From contig VGEO01000014.1 of NCBI GenBank assembly GCA_016869275.1, positions 1 through 55,610 on the forward strand: 55,610 nucleotides of DNA. Direction: 5' to 3'. This document shows positions 48,128 to 55,610 of the stretch, in pieces. Within the stretch, counting starts at the first letter, position 1; each line of letters opens with the position of its first letter. A program made the translations under genes and the position numbers. This DNA is from Alphaproteobacteria bacterium (GTDB taxonomy: Bacteria; Pseudomonadota; Alphaproteobacteria; SHVV01). The notes beneath the pieces are model-generated. The model had not been told where the DNA came from, ran no database searches, and saw only the letters and a list, made by a program, of their open reading frames with translations.

Positions 48128-49288
48128 TCAGTAATTCTTCCCGTTGAGCGCTTCCCACACCATGTTGTCGAAGTGGTGGACGCCGTGCTCGCTCCGCCAC
48201 GAACGCTCCTTGTCGACCATGAGCCGGCCTTGCCGGTAGCCGCGCGCATGGACGCCGAGTTGCTGCTTTTCCATGGCCGCACGGTCCTGCGGCACGATCA
48301 CGTCGCGATGCATGTTCATCTGCGCGACGTTGATCGCCGACGGCGGGTCGGCGACGAAGAAGTGATCGACGGTGCGGTGCACGGTGTCGGGCCCGGTCGG
48401 CATCGCGTGGGTGACGTGGAAATTGGCCGGGCCGGGATGGGCGAGAAAGATGTAGTTCGGCCACATGTACCAGACGTAGTCGTCGACGACGTCGTCGCCC
48501 TCGTTGATTGGGTACGGCAGCCGCTCGCGGTGGTTGCGAAGAACATCGCGGTCGGTGCGGACGATGTGGGTCGAATACCGGTCGTACTCGTAAGTGTCCC
48601 AGGTCGTGGTCATGAACGACTGGTCGGTGCCCATCGCCTGCGGGTGAATGTGCGGGCAGTGGTAGCACTCGAGGCCGTCGAACACGAATTTCCAGTTGCA
48701 CTTCAGATCGTACTGGTCGCGTCGGCCGAAGGCGAGATTGTCGAAGCCCGGCACGGCGTCGCGAAACTCTTGCTCGAGTTTCCCGTACATGGTGCGCATC
48801 GGGGCCGCGTGCGGGTCGAGGTTGACGAACACCATGTTGGCCCAGGTTTCGCAGCGTATTTCGCTCAAGCTGAAGTCCTCGAGCCTGAACCCGGCCACGT
48901 TCTCGGCGTTGCCGGCCGCCTTGAGCGCGCCGGTCGCATCGAACGACCAGGCGTGAAACGGGCAGGTGACGATGGTCTTGGACCCGCGCCCCTCGACCAG
49001 GGTGTGACCGCGGTGGCTACACGCATTGTAGAACGCGCGAATCGTGTCGTCCTTGCCGCGGATCACGAACACCGGCTGATCGAGAACGAACGCGGCGATG
49101 TAGCTGCCGGCGGCACCGAGATCGGCGGCGTAACCGACGAACTGCCAACTCTTGTAGAAGATCGCCTCGCGCTCGCGGGCGTAAATGCCGGGATCGAAAT
49201 AGTAGGTGCCGGGAAGCGTCGCCGACCGCTCGGGATCCGGACCAAAGGCAAGCGCGGACGCAGCGCGGCTAGCGGCATGGACGGCCAT
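48128..49288 (-). CDS. Rieske oxygenase alpha subunit 2 (Glu-bridged, quaternary-amine type)
   Basis: A 386-residue oxygenase. Rieske ligands are Cys90/His92 (ACSHRGH) and Cys109/His112 (CPFHAW). The iron site is DGLECYHCPHIHP with Glu207, His210 and His215: Glu stands where dioxygenases have the bridging Asp. This ECYHC arrangement is known from CntA-type carnitine monooxygenase and related betaine demethylases, so an N-methyl or quaternary amine substrate is favoured over an aromatic ring. The C-terminus shares RSWRSEHGVHHFDNMVWEAL with subunits 3 and 4. Its reductase is not in the window. Confidence 0.9.
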   Translation of the reverse strand: MAVHAASRAASALAFGPDPERSATLPGTYYFDPGIYAREREAIFYKSWQFVGYAADLGAAGSYIAAFVLDQPVFVIRGKDDTIRAFYNACSHRGHTLVEGRGSKTIVTCPFHAWSFDATGALKAAGNAENVAGFRLEDFSLSEIRCETWANMVFVNLDPHAAPMRTMYGKLEQEFRDAVPGFDNLAFGRRDQYDLKCNWKFVFDGLECYHCPHIHPQAMGTDQSFMTTTWDTYEYDRYSTHIVRTDRDVLRNHRERLPYPINEGDDVVDDYVWYMWPNYIFLAHPGPANFHVTHAMPTGPDTVHRTVDHFFVADPPSAINVAQMNMHRDVIVPQDRAAMEKQQLGVHARGYRQGRLMVDKERSWRSEHGVHHFDNMVWEALNGKNY

Positions 49289-49389
49289 GAGACACTCCTC
49301 TCGAACGACATCACGAGTGTCGCGCTGCGACGGCGGGCAGTCAATCGGTCGAACGCCGATTTCCGGGCCGTGCGCAGATTCCGTGTCCG

Positions 49390-50571
49390 CTACCGATCGC
49401 TACCGGCGAGCGCCTGCCACACCAACCGCTGGAAATGGTGGGTGCCGTGCTCACTCCGCCACGACTGTTGGGGGTCGCACATCAGCCGACCCCGTGTGTA
49501 GCCTCGGCACCTGACGCCGCGTTGCTGACGCTCCATGGCGGCGATGTCCTGGGGATCGAGGACATCGCGCAGGTAATCGGCATTGGCGACATCGGTCGCG
49601 CTCGGCGGGTCATTGACGGCCAAATTCCATATGTGCTGAAGCGATCGCTCCGCCGACAGCGGCATGACGTGACGAATCTGAAAATTGGGCGGCCCTTGAT
49701 GAGCCGCCAGCATCACGTTGGGCCACAGGTACCAAACGAAAACGTCCTGGATGGCGTCGTCGGCCGCGAAGGCGTAGGGCAGGTTCTCGGGCTTGTTGCG
49801 AGTGACGTCGCGATTACCGCGGGCAACGTGGCGCGACCACCAGCGCGCTTCAAAAAACTCGAACGAAAGTTCGAACGGCGAATCGTCCCGCCCCATGATG
49901 TCCGGGTGGATGTGCGGACAGTGGTAGCATTCGAGCCCGTCGAAAACGAACTTCCAATTCGCGCCGATGTCAAACGGATCGCGCCGGAAAAATTTGAGGC
50001 GATCGAAGGCCGGAATCTTGGCCCGGATGTCGGCTTCGAGATCGCCGGCGATCGCGCCGAGGGGCGCGGCCGAAGGCGATAGATTGACGAAAACCAGTCG
50101 CGCGAATTCCGTCACGTGGATCTCGCGCAAGGCGTAGTCTTCAAGCCGAAATCCGGCGATATTCCCGGCATTGCCAGCGGCTTTGAGCCGTCCGTCGAGA
50201 GCGAACGTCCAGGCGTGAAACGGGCAGGTAATCGATCGGCGCTGTCCGCTGCCCTCGACCAGCGTATGGCCGCGATGCGGGCAGGCATTGTAGAAGGCAC
50301 GCAAGCGGCCGTCCGCCCCGCGGATCACGAATACCGGCTGATCGAGGATCGTCGCTGCGACAAAGTCGCCGTTTCGCGCGACCTCGTCGGCGAGACCCAC
50401 GAATTGCCAACTGGCGAAGAAAATCGCCTCGCGTTCGCGCGCAAAGACCGCAGGATCGAAGTACCATCTCGCCGGCAGCGTGGCGGAGCGCAACGGGTCA
50501 CGATCGAACGCTAATGCGCGGCCCGTGGGCGCGGCGTCGGTTCGCCCTCGTAAGGATCGTCCCTCCCTCAT
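49390..50571 (-). CDS. Rieske oxygenase alpha subunit 3 (Glu-bridged, quaternary-amine type)
   Basis: A 393-residue paralogue of subunit 2. Rieske ligands are Cys97/His99 (ACPHRGH) and Cys116/His119 (CPFHAW); the iron site DGLECYHCPHIHP gives Glu214, His217 and His222. The C-terminal SWRSEHGTHHFQRLVW block is shared. The ATG at 50571 is preferred to an upstream GTG (50625) because similarity starts after it. It lies 101 bases upstream of subunit 2 on the same strand and diverges from hydrolase B. Two adjacent paralogues could act on successive methyl groups or form a mixed trimer. Confidence 0.9.
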   Translation of the reverse strand: MREGRSLRGRTDAAPTGRALAFDRDPLRSATLPARWYFDPAVFAREREAIFFASWQFVGLADEVARNGDFVAATILDQPVFVIRGADGRLRAFYNACPHRGHTLVEGSGQRRSITCPFHAWTFALDGRLKAAGNAGNIAGFRLEDYALREIHVTEFARLVFVNLSPSAAPLGAIAGDLEADIRAKIPAFDRLKFFRRDPFDIGANWKFVFDGLECYHCPHIHPDIMGRDDSPFELSFEFFEARWWSRHVARGNRDVTRNKPENLPYAFAADDAIQDVFVWYLWPNVMLAAHQGPPNFQIRHVMPLSAERSLQHIWNLAVNDPPSATDVANADYLRDVLDPQDIAAMERQQRGVRCRGYTRGRLMCDPQQSWRSEHGTHHFQRLVWQALAGSDR

Positions 50572-50679
50572 CTCGTAAATCTCGCGCCGCAGCCGTCTGG
50601 GGTCAACGTCTCCCCGCGCTCGCACTCGACGGCAACGCGGCTAGCGATTAAAGTGGGATTGTCCGGTACCGGAAGCTGA

Positions 50680-51516
50680 ATGCAAGTATCCTTCGTCGAC
50701 GTCGATGGTGTCCGCACCCGGTATTACCACGCCGGCCGCGGCGCCCCGGTCGTGTTGGTGCATGGCTTCGGGATATCGGCCGACAACTGGTGCCGCGTCC
50801 TTCCGACGATCGCGAGCGAGTTCGCGGTGTTCGCACCCGACTTGATCGGGCACGGCTTCAGCGCGTGGCGGCCAGTGCCCTCCGGCGGGCGGCCCGAGCG
50901 TTATCTCGCGCGCCACGTCGGCCGCTTCATGGATGCACTCGGCCTCGCGCGCGCGGCCGTGGTCGGCACCTCGCTCGGCGGTGTCCTGGTTTCGCTGCTG
51001 GCGCTCGAGCGGCCCGAACTGGTAGCGAGCTTGGGCCTGGTCGGGATCGACGTACCGATGTCGCCGACCGGAACCATCAACCCCGACGTCATCAAGGCGG
51101 CGATGGCGAACGGCACCAAGGCGATGCAGGACGCCACTTGGGAGTCGTGCCTGAAACGGATGGCCAACATCTGTTTCGACCCGGCCGCGTCGCCGCGTGA
51201 AGTCGCCTTGATGCAGACGACGATCTACGCCCAACCGGATCGGCTCGAGGCCTATCTCGGGCTCGGCGGCGGCATGGCTTCGCGCGAGGGCCTGGATCAG
51301 GTCCGGATCGTTCCGGAAAAGATCGCGGCGCCGACGTTGGTGCTCACCGGGCGCGAGGACATCCGCGCCGACATCAAGACGATCGAGGCCAACTACCGCC
51401 GTATCGCCAAGGTCGAACTCGTCGTGTTCGACCGCTGCGGTCACTTGCCCCACCTCGAGTACCCGGAGAAATTCGCGGGCGTGTTGCTCGACTTCCTGCG
51501 GCGGCAGCGGCCGTAG
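50680..51516 (+). CDS. Alpha/beta hydrolase B (MhpC/BphD-like), paralogue of A
   Basis: A 278-residue hydrolase with HGFGISADNW, nucleophile Ser98 in VGTSLGGV, Asp in TGREDIRAD and His in RCGHLPHLEYP. It starts, like hydrolase A, opposite to a leftward catabolic gene, here Rieske subunit 3, with 108 bases between starts. The repeated layout suggests duplication of a divergent oxygenase-hydrolase unit. The substrate is unknown. Confidence 0.88.
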   Translation: MQVSFVDVDGVRTRYYHAGRGAPVVLVHGFGISADNWCRVLPTIASEFAVFAPDLIGHGFSAWRPVPSGGRPERYLARHVGRFMDALGLARAAVVGTSLGGVLVSLLALERPELVASLGLVGIDVPMSPTGTINPDVIKAAMANGTKAMQDATWESCLKRMANICFDPAASPREVALMQTTIYAQPDRLEAYLGLGGGMASREGLDQVRIVPEKIAAPTLVLTGREDIRADIKTIEANYRRIAKVELVVFDRCGHLPHLEYPEKFAGVLLDFLRRQRP

Positions 51517-51581
51517 CGGCCGCAGCACGATCACGCTTTTGTTCAACCGGCCGCGGCGCGGCTGTGGTGAAATCGGCGGCC

Positions 51582-52310
51582 ATGCCGACGTTTACCGACC
51601 GTCACGGACGAACTTTTACGATCTTTCCGCGCCCCGCGGAGGCGCTGGGCGCACTCTCGCCGCTTTTTCTCGGCGTGCTGGTGTTGCCAGCCGCGATCAC
51701 CGGTGCGGTCGTCTGGTGGATGGACCCAAGCCATCGCGGTTCGGTCGAGGCGCTCCGTGTTACGTGGCTCGTCAATGCCACCGCCAACTGGTTCGTAATC
51801 GCCGGCCTGTACGCCTATCTCGACCGCCGCGGACTCACGCGCGATGTGTTCCGCTTCACCCTGCCACGGCCGCGGGTGTTGGCGCTCGCCCTCACCGCGT
51901 TCGCGGTCGGGCTCTTCATCGTCAACCCGATCGCGGCCGGAATCGGCCACCTCATCGGCGCGCCGATGGTGCCGCCGCCGTTCAAGGTCGAGGACGCGGT
52001 CAGCATCCTCGTAGTGGCGTTCGTGACGGTGGTGATGGCACCCCTGGCCGAGGAAGTGCTGTTTCGCGGCCTTGGCGTCGGGTACCTGCTGGCGCGTGGG
52101 CTGTCGTACTGGATGGCGGGGCTGCTGCCGCTCGCCGCGTTCGCGGCGCTGCACCTGCCCTCCTTCGGGTTGGGCGGCGGGATTTTCATCCTGCTGTGGG
52201 GAGGTCTCCCGACCTTCCTCCGGCTCCTGACCGGCAGCCTGACGCCGGGCTGGGTCCTCCACGTGCTCAACAACGCGTTCGCTTACGTATCGGCGAGGTT
52301 CCTGATTTAG
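51582..52310 (+). CDS. CPBP-family intramembrane metalloprotease
   Basis: A 242-residue multi-pass membrane protein of the CAAX-protease/bacteriocin-processing (CPBP) family. Motif 1 is EEVLFRGLGVGYL with the catalytic Glu pair; motif 2 is AFAALHLPSF, and motif 3 is LHVLNNAFAY. About seven hydrophobic segments are visible. The ATG is used although a GTG six codons earlier is in frame. Substrates of such proteins are mostly unknown. It ends at a bidirectional terminator shared with the binding-protein gene. Confidence 0.88.
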   Translation: MPTFTDRHGRTFTIFPRPAEALGALSPLFLGVLVLPAAITGAVVWWMDPSHRGSVEALRVTWLVNATANWFVIAGLYAYLDRRGLTRDVFRFTLPRPRVLALALTAFAVGLFIVNPIAAGIGHLIGAPMVPPPFKVEDAVSILVVAFVTVVMAPLAEEVLFRGLGVGYLLARGLSYWMAGLLPLAAFAALHLPSFGLGGGIFILLWGGLPTFLRLLTGSLTPGWVLHVLNNAFAYVSARFLI

Positions 52311-52335
52311 CGGGATCGGGGGCGACGGCGCGAAA

Positions 52336-52371
52336 AAAGACGGCCGCGCATGATGCGGCGCGGCCGTCTTT
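52336..52371. terminator. Bidirectional intrinsic terminator
   Basis: Arms AAAGACGGCCGCG (52336-52348) and CGCGGCCGTCTTT (52359-52371) form a 13-bp stem with a 10-base loop. On the minus strand the stem runs into six T residues, a strong terminator for the binding-protein unit ending at 52385; on the plus strand only three T residues follow, a weaker one for the CPBP gene. Confidence 0.88.
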
Positions 52372-52384
52372 GCCGAGATAGCGG

Positions 52385-53413
52385 TTACGGCAGGTAGCGG
52401 TTGGTGAAGTAGTTCTCAGGCTTGCCGCCGACCGTGATCAGTTTGACGTCCATGGCCCACTGCTGCGCCTTCTTCCACGCGTCGAGCTCCTGGCGGAAAT
52501 AGACCCCCGACTTGTCCTTCCACTCGGCCATGGTGCGGTCGGTGAAGCCGGTGTGTTCCTCGAGCGGGAAGATCTCGTTCTTCTTGGCGAAGATCTGGTT
52601 GTACTTGGCGCGGTTCTTGTCGAACTCTTCATGGCCCTTGGCGGTGGCGCGCAGGAACCGGCAGGTGGCAGCTGGGTTCTTCTTCATCCACGCGTCGTTA
52701 CCGGCGATCACCATGAAGTAGAACTCGGGCACGCCGTAGTCGCGGAAGTTCCAGAACATCGGCGCGCTCTTGTTCTCCTTCTTGCGGAGGTTCTGGACGG
52801 TCACCAGCTCGCCGTAGGAAAGGCCGGTGATGCCCGCGACCTTGCCGGCGGTCAAGAGCTGTACCGCGGCATAGCCCTGCGACACCAGTTCGACATCCTT
52901 CTTGGGATCGAGCCCCGACTTGCGGATCATGGTCTCGACGAACTCGCGCCCTGCCAAGGTCGACGACACGCCGACCGTCTTGCCTTTGAGGTCGGCTGGG
53001 TTCTTGACGCCCGAGTCGGGATTGACGACGAGGCCCCACGGATAGGTGCGCAAGATCGCGGCAATCGAGGTGACCGGGATCGAGGTGTCCTGCGAGACCA
53101 TGATCTCGGGCGGATAGGTCATGCTGAACGCGACTTTCTGGCGCGCGACCAGCTTGATCGGGTCGGCCGGGGTCGCCGGCGAGATCAGTTCGACCTCGAT
53201 GCCTTCGTCCTTGTAGTGGCCGGCTTCCTGGGCGCCGATGATCGGCCCTTGTGAGGCCCACGGCAGCCAGTCGCCGACGATCGTGACTTTCTTGGCCTCG
53301 GCCGGCTTGTCGCAGGCGCTCGTTTTCTGCGCCTGGGCGAACGCCGGACCGCTCAGCGCGGCCGCTATTGCAAGGACCGCCGCGCCTTTGACGACATCGA
53401 TAAACTTTACCAT
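52385..53413 (-). CDS. NitT/TauT-type ABC transporter substrate-binding protein
   Basis: A 342-residue periplasmic protein. The signal peptide ends near Ala-Phe-Ala (about 26). The mature protein begins KVTIVGDWLPWASQGPIIGAQEAGHYKDEG and contains DLKGKTVGVSSTLAGREFVE and AGKVAGITGLSYGELV, as in THI5/SsuA-like proteins. It is the last gene of the leftward unit Rieske 4 - permease - binding protein and is followed by a strong terminator. Linkage to a Glu-bridged oxygenase suggests import of that enzyme's substrate. No ATPase gene is in this unit. Confidence 0.88.
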   Translation of the reverse strand: MVKFIDVVKGAAVLAIAAALSGPAFAQAQKTSACDKPAEAKKVTIVGDWLPWASQGPIIGAQEAGHYKDEGIEVELISPATPADPIKLVARQKVAFSMTYPPEIMVSQDTSIPVTSIAAILRTYPWGLVVNPDSGVKNPADLKGKTVGVSSTLAGREFVETMIRKSGLDPKKDVELVSQGYAAVQLLTAGKVAGITGLSYGELVTVQNLRKKENKSAPMFWNFRDYGVPEFYFMVIAGNDAWMKKNPAATCRFLRATAKGHEEFDKNRAKYNQIFAKKNEIFPLEEHTGFTDRTMAEWKDKSGVYFRQELDAWKKAQQWAMDVKLITVGGKPENYFTNRYLP

Positions 53414-53439
53414 CTGCAGCTCCCGTTGTTAGGTCGCAT

Positions 53440-54267
53440 CTATCGGTTACGAACGTAGTACCATGGAATGACCGCGCGCTCGACGATGACGACGATCAAA
53501 AATAGCGACACCGCCATCACCGCGAGGTAGAAGATTCCGGCGAACACGAAGTGCGTCTTGAACGCGGCGTTCGAGGCAATCATCACCGGCCCGAGCCCCT
53601 CGTGCGAGCCAACGAATTCGCCGACGATGGCGCCGATCGGGCTCAGGATCGCAGCCTGCTTGATGCCGGTAAAAACGAACGGCAGCGCGCCCGGCAGCCG
53701 AACCTTCTTGAACGTCTCCCATGCGCCGGCGCCGAGCGACTCCATGAGGAGTATCATGTCGCGCTCGATGGCGTTAAGGCCGGCGAACGTGGTCATGAAC
53801 ACCGGAAAGAAGATAATCAGCGCCGCCAGCATGATCTTGGGTTCGGGTCCAAAGCCGAACCAGATCACCAAGACCGGCGCGATCGCGATCACCGGAATCG
53901 TTTGCGAATAAATGATCAGCGGATAGAGCGCTTTGCGCATCGTTTCCGAGTGGTAGAGGACGATACCGAGCGTCAGGCCGACCACGGCACCGAGGAAGAA
54001 CCCGCCGATCACCTCGATCAGCGTTACGTAGGCAGCCGCGAGGAAGCGATCTTGCGCCCCGTCGATCGCCGTGTAGATGATTTTGTGAAGCGGCGGCAGG
54101 ATCCATTCGGGTTGATCGAACACCCAGTTGAACGTCTCCCAAAACAGGATAATCAAGCCAATCGCGATCATCGGCGGCAGTTGCGCGCGGACGCGCGACG
54201 CCAGCGACCGCGGCGGATGCGCCGCCTTCAACATCTGTTCGCCGAGTTTGCCACCGACGTCGTTCAT
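53440..54267 (-). CDS. ABC transporter permease (NitT/TauT type)
   Basis: A 275-residue inner-membrane permease with about six hydrophobic segments. The ATPase-contact loop is seen in AALIIFFPVFMTTFAGLNAIERDMILLMESLGAGAWETFKKVRLPGALPF, and GAIVGEFVGSHEGLGPVM is typical of this permease group. It lies 26 bases upstream of the binding-protein gene and 12 bases downstream of Rieske 4. A matching ATP-binding subunit was not found. Confidence 0.92.
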   Translation of the reverse strand: MNDVGGKLGEQMLKAAHPPRSLASRVRAQLPPMIAIGLIILFWETFNWVFDQPEWILPPLHKIIYTAIDGAQDRFLAAAYVTLIEVIGGFFLGAVVGLTLGIVLYHSETMRKALYPLIIYSQTIPVIAIAPVLVIWFGFGPEPKIMLAALIIFFPVFMTTFAGLNAIERDMILLMESLGAGAWETFKKVRLPGALPFVFTGIKQAAILSPIGAIVGEFVGSHEGLGPVMIASNAAFKTHFVFAGIFYLAVMAVSLFLIVVIVERAVIPWYYVRNR

Positions 54268-54279
54268 GTCGCCTTCGGC

Positions 54280-55452
54280 CTATTCAACGCCAAGCCGCGA
54301 TCCGCCGAGCGCCGTCCATACCAGATGCTCGAAGTGATGGGTGCCGTGTTCGCTCCGCCATGAGCGCTCGCGGTCGACCATCAGTCGGCCTTCGCGGTAA
54401 CCGATCGCCTTAACGCCCTCGGCCTGCTTTTCGATCGCGCGGCGATCCTGCTGGAACACCACGTCGGTGTAATTGTCAAACTGCTGGCGATCATACGTCG
54501 AAGGCGGGTCGTTCAGGCAAAAATTGATGACGTGGCGAACGCAGGTCTCGGCGCCGGTCGCCATCGCATGGAGAATCATGAAGTTCGCCGGCCCCTGCTC
54601 GCAGGTGAACACCATGTTCGGCCACAGATACCAGATGTAGGAATCGACGATCGTCGCGTCGCCGAGCGCGTAGGGCAGCCGCCCGCGCTCGCCGGCGATC
54701 ACCGCGCGGTTACCCTTGATGACGTGCTCCTGCCAGATGCCGTGCTCTTCTGATTCCCACGCCTGCAGCAGCGGGCTTTCCTCTGCCGACATCGCCTGCG
54801 GATGGATCACCGGGCAGTGGTAGCACTCGAGCCCGTCCAAGATGAACTTCCAGTTGCCTTTGATGGGAAACGACTTGCGTTGCGCGAACATGAGGTCGTC
54901 GAAATTCGGGATCGCGCGGCGGAAACGACGCTCGAGGTCGCCGGCTTGGCTCGCGAGCGAGGGCGCGGTCGGGTCGAGATTGACGTAAACCATGAACGCC
55001 AGGGTCTCGACCCGGATTTCGGCAAGCGCGAAGTCCTCGAGCCGAAACCCGGCGACGTTCTCGGCGTTGCCGGCGGCCTTGAGCGTGCCGAAGGTGTCGA
55101 ACGACCACGCGTGGAACGGGCAGGTGACGATCGCCTTATTGCCTTTGCCCTCGACCAGCGTGTGTCCGCGATGGCTGCACGCGTTGTAGAACGCGCGCAG
55201 GCGGCCGTCTTTGGACCGGATCACGAAGATCGGCTGATCGAGCACCGCGGCGGCGATGTAGTCGCCCGCGTCCTTCACGTCGTGGGTCCAGCCGACGAAC
55301 TGCCAGGTCTTGAACCAGATCGCCTCGCGCTCGCGCTCGTGGATCGCCGGGTCGTAGTAAAAGTACGCCGGCAGCGTCGCCGACCGCTCGGGGTCGCCGC
55401 TGAAGCGCGGCGTGAAACCCGCGAATTTTCGCGCAAGGGTCGTTGGCGCCAT
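54280..55452 (-). CDS. Rieske oxygenase alpha subunit 4 (Glu-bridged, quaternary-amine type)
   Basis: A 390-residue paralogue of subunits 2 and 3. Rieske ligands are Cys92/His94 (ACSHRGH) and Cys111/His114 (CPFHAW); the iron site DGLECYHCPVIHP gives Glu209, His212 and His217. The shared C-terminal block RSWRSEHGTHHFEHLVWTAL is present. GGGGAGG precedes the ATG. It is the first gene of a transport-linked unit with the permease and binding protein, the best clue that its substrate is taken up from outside. Confidence 0.91.
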   Translation of the reverse strand: MAPTTLARKFAGFTPRFSGDPERSATLPAYFYYDPAIHEREREAIWFKTWQFVGWTHDVKDAGDYIAAAVLDQPIFVIRSKDGRLRAFYNACSHRGHTLVEGKGNKAIVTCPFHAWSFDTFGTLKAAGNAENVAGFRLEDFALAEIRVETLAFMVYVNLDPTAPSLASQAGDLERRFRRAIPNFDDLMFAQRKSFPIKGNWKFILDGLECYHCPVIHPQAMSAEESPLLQAWESEEHGIWQEHVIKGNRAVIAGERGRLPYALGDATIVDSYIWYLWPNMVFTCEQGPANFMILHAMATGAETCVRHVINFCLNDPPSTYDRQQFDNYTDVVFQQDRRAIEKQAEGVKAIGYREGRLMVDRERSWRSEHGTHHFEHLVWTALGGSRLGVE

Positions 55453-55543
55453 GCTACCTCCCCTGAGTGCGCTAAGCCCGTTCTGCCCATGGTGGCCTTC
55501 GGCATCAGCGCCGTCAATGGCACCCGGCAGGCGGGGCTCGCGT

Positions 55544-55610
55544 TTACGGCGAGGGCGGCGTCATCAGTTTGGGCAACCACAGCGCGATCTCGGGAAAGAT
55601 CATGATCAAC
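55544..55610 (-). CDS. TRAP transporter large permease (DctM-like), C-terminal end only
   Basis: The last 21 codons of a leftward gene cut by the window edge: LIMIFPEIALWLPKLMTPPSP, then TAA. The IFPEIALWLPKLM ending is typical of the TRAP large membrane subunit. It lies 91 bases upstream of Rieske subunit 4 on the same strand; the gap holds the Rieske ribosome site and nothing else recognised. The call rests on a short stretch. Confidence 0.55.
   Translation of the reverse strand, partial: LIMIFPEIALWLPKLMTPPSP

Noticed and set aside
47715-48130. Insertion sequence as the cause of the chemoreceptor truncation
   Set aside because: No transposase, terminal inverted repeat or target duplication was seen near the junction.
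48128-55452. Reading Rieske subunits 2-4 as aromatic ring dioxygenases
   Set aside because: They lack the bridging Asp, and no beta subunit, ferredoxin, dihydrodiol dehydrogenase or typical ring-cleavage gene accompanies them.

Overview
The window is a G+C-rich (about two thirds by eye) bacterial chromosome segment, packed with genes and with no stretch over 300 bases lacking a call. Several features point to an alphaproteobacterium: a C4-pathway 5-aminolevulinate synthase (hemA), a HemB with an Asp-type rather than Cys-type metal site, the leucyl-transferase Bpt, and the gene orders rpiB-glyA-nrdR-ribD and recO-era-rnc-lepB-acpS-pdxJ-rsh-rpoZ-folK. A DUF6898-like gene suggests Rhodospirillales or relatives. 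The lineage is an inference; no rRNA or tRNA gene was seen.

Left part (1-8.5 kb): a leftward unit (DUF6898-like, rpiB, glyA, nrdR, ribD cut by the window edge) lies downstream of hemA. An AT-rich island with a strong intrinsic terminator separates them and may encode a small RNA. Then come a Rid-family protein, glutaryl-CoA dehydrogenase, a DinB-fold protein, an orphan NitT/TauT-type binding protein, and a vapBC toxin-antitoxin pair with a clear operator palindrome.

Middle (8.5-36.3 kb): fused isobutyryl-CoA mutase icmF, hemB, a class III CoA-transferase, a penicillin-acylase-like hydrolase translationally coupled to an ACT-containing threonine dehydratase, motAB, a thioesterase, bpt, and then a long leftward housekeeping block (parC, recO, era, rnc, lepB, acpS, pdxJ, rsh, rpoZ, folK) with several 4-bp overlaps. 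Next are a NYN ribonuclease-like gene coupled to a family 5 uracil-DNA glycosylase, a coiled-coil membrane protein, smpB, and dapA. dapA and a lytic transglycosylase gene diverge from start codons that share a CATG.

Right part (36.3-55.6 kb): accessory catabolic genes. These are a 2-haloacid dehalogenase, an alpha/beta hydrolase, a serine/threonine dehydratase, the last about 40 codons of a CHAT-protein gene (remnant), three tandem VOC enzymes, a luciferase-like flavin oxidoreductase, a sterol-desaturase-family protein and a TVP38 membrane protein with a rhodanese-like tail lacking its cysteine. The last 11 kb hold four Rieske oxygenase alpha subunits, an amidase, two paralogous alpha/beta hydrolases, a chemoreceptor C-terminal remnant, a NitT/TauT-type permease and binding protein without an ATPase, and the end of a TRAP large permease. 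Three of the four Rieske proteins have Glu where ring-hydroxylating dioxygenases have the bridging Asp. This points to the quaternary-amine/N-demethylating group (CntA, GbcA type) rather than aromatic dioxygenases, and is the most interesting lead in the window.
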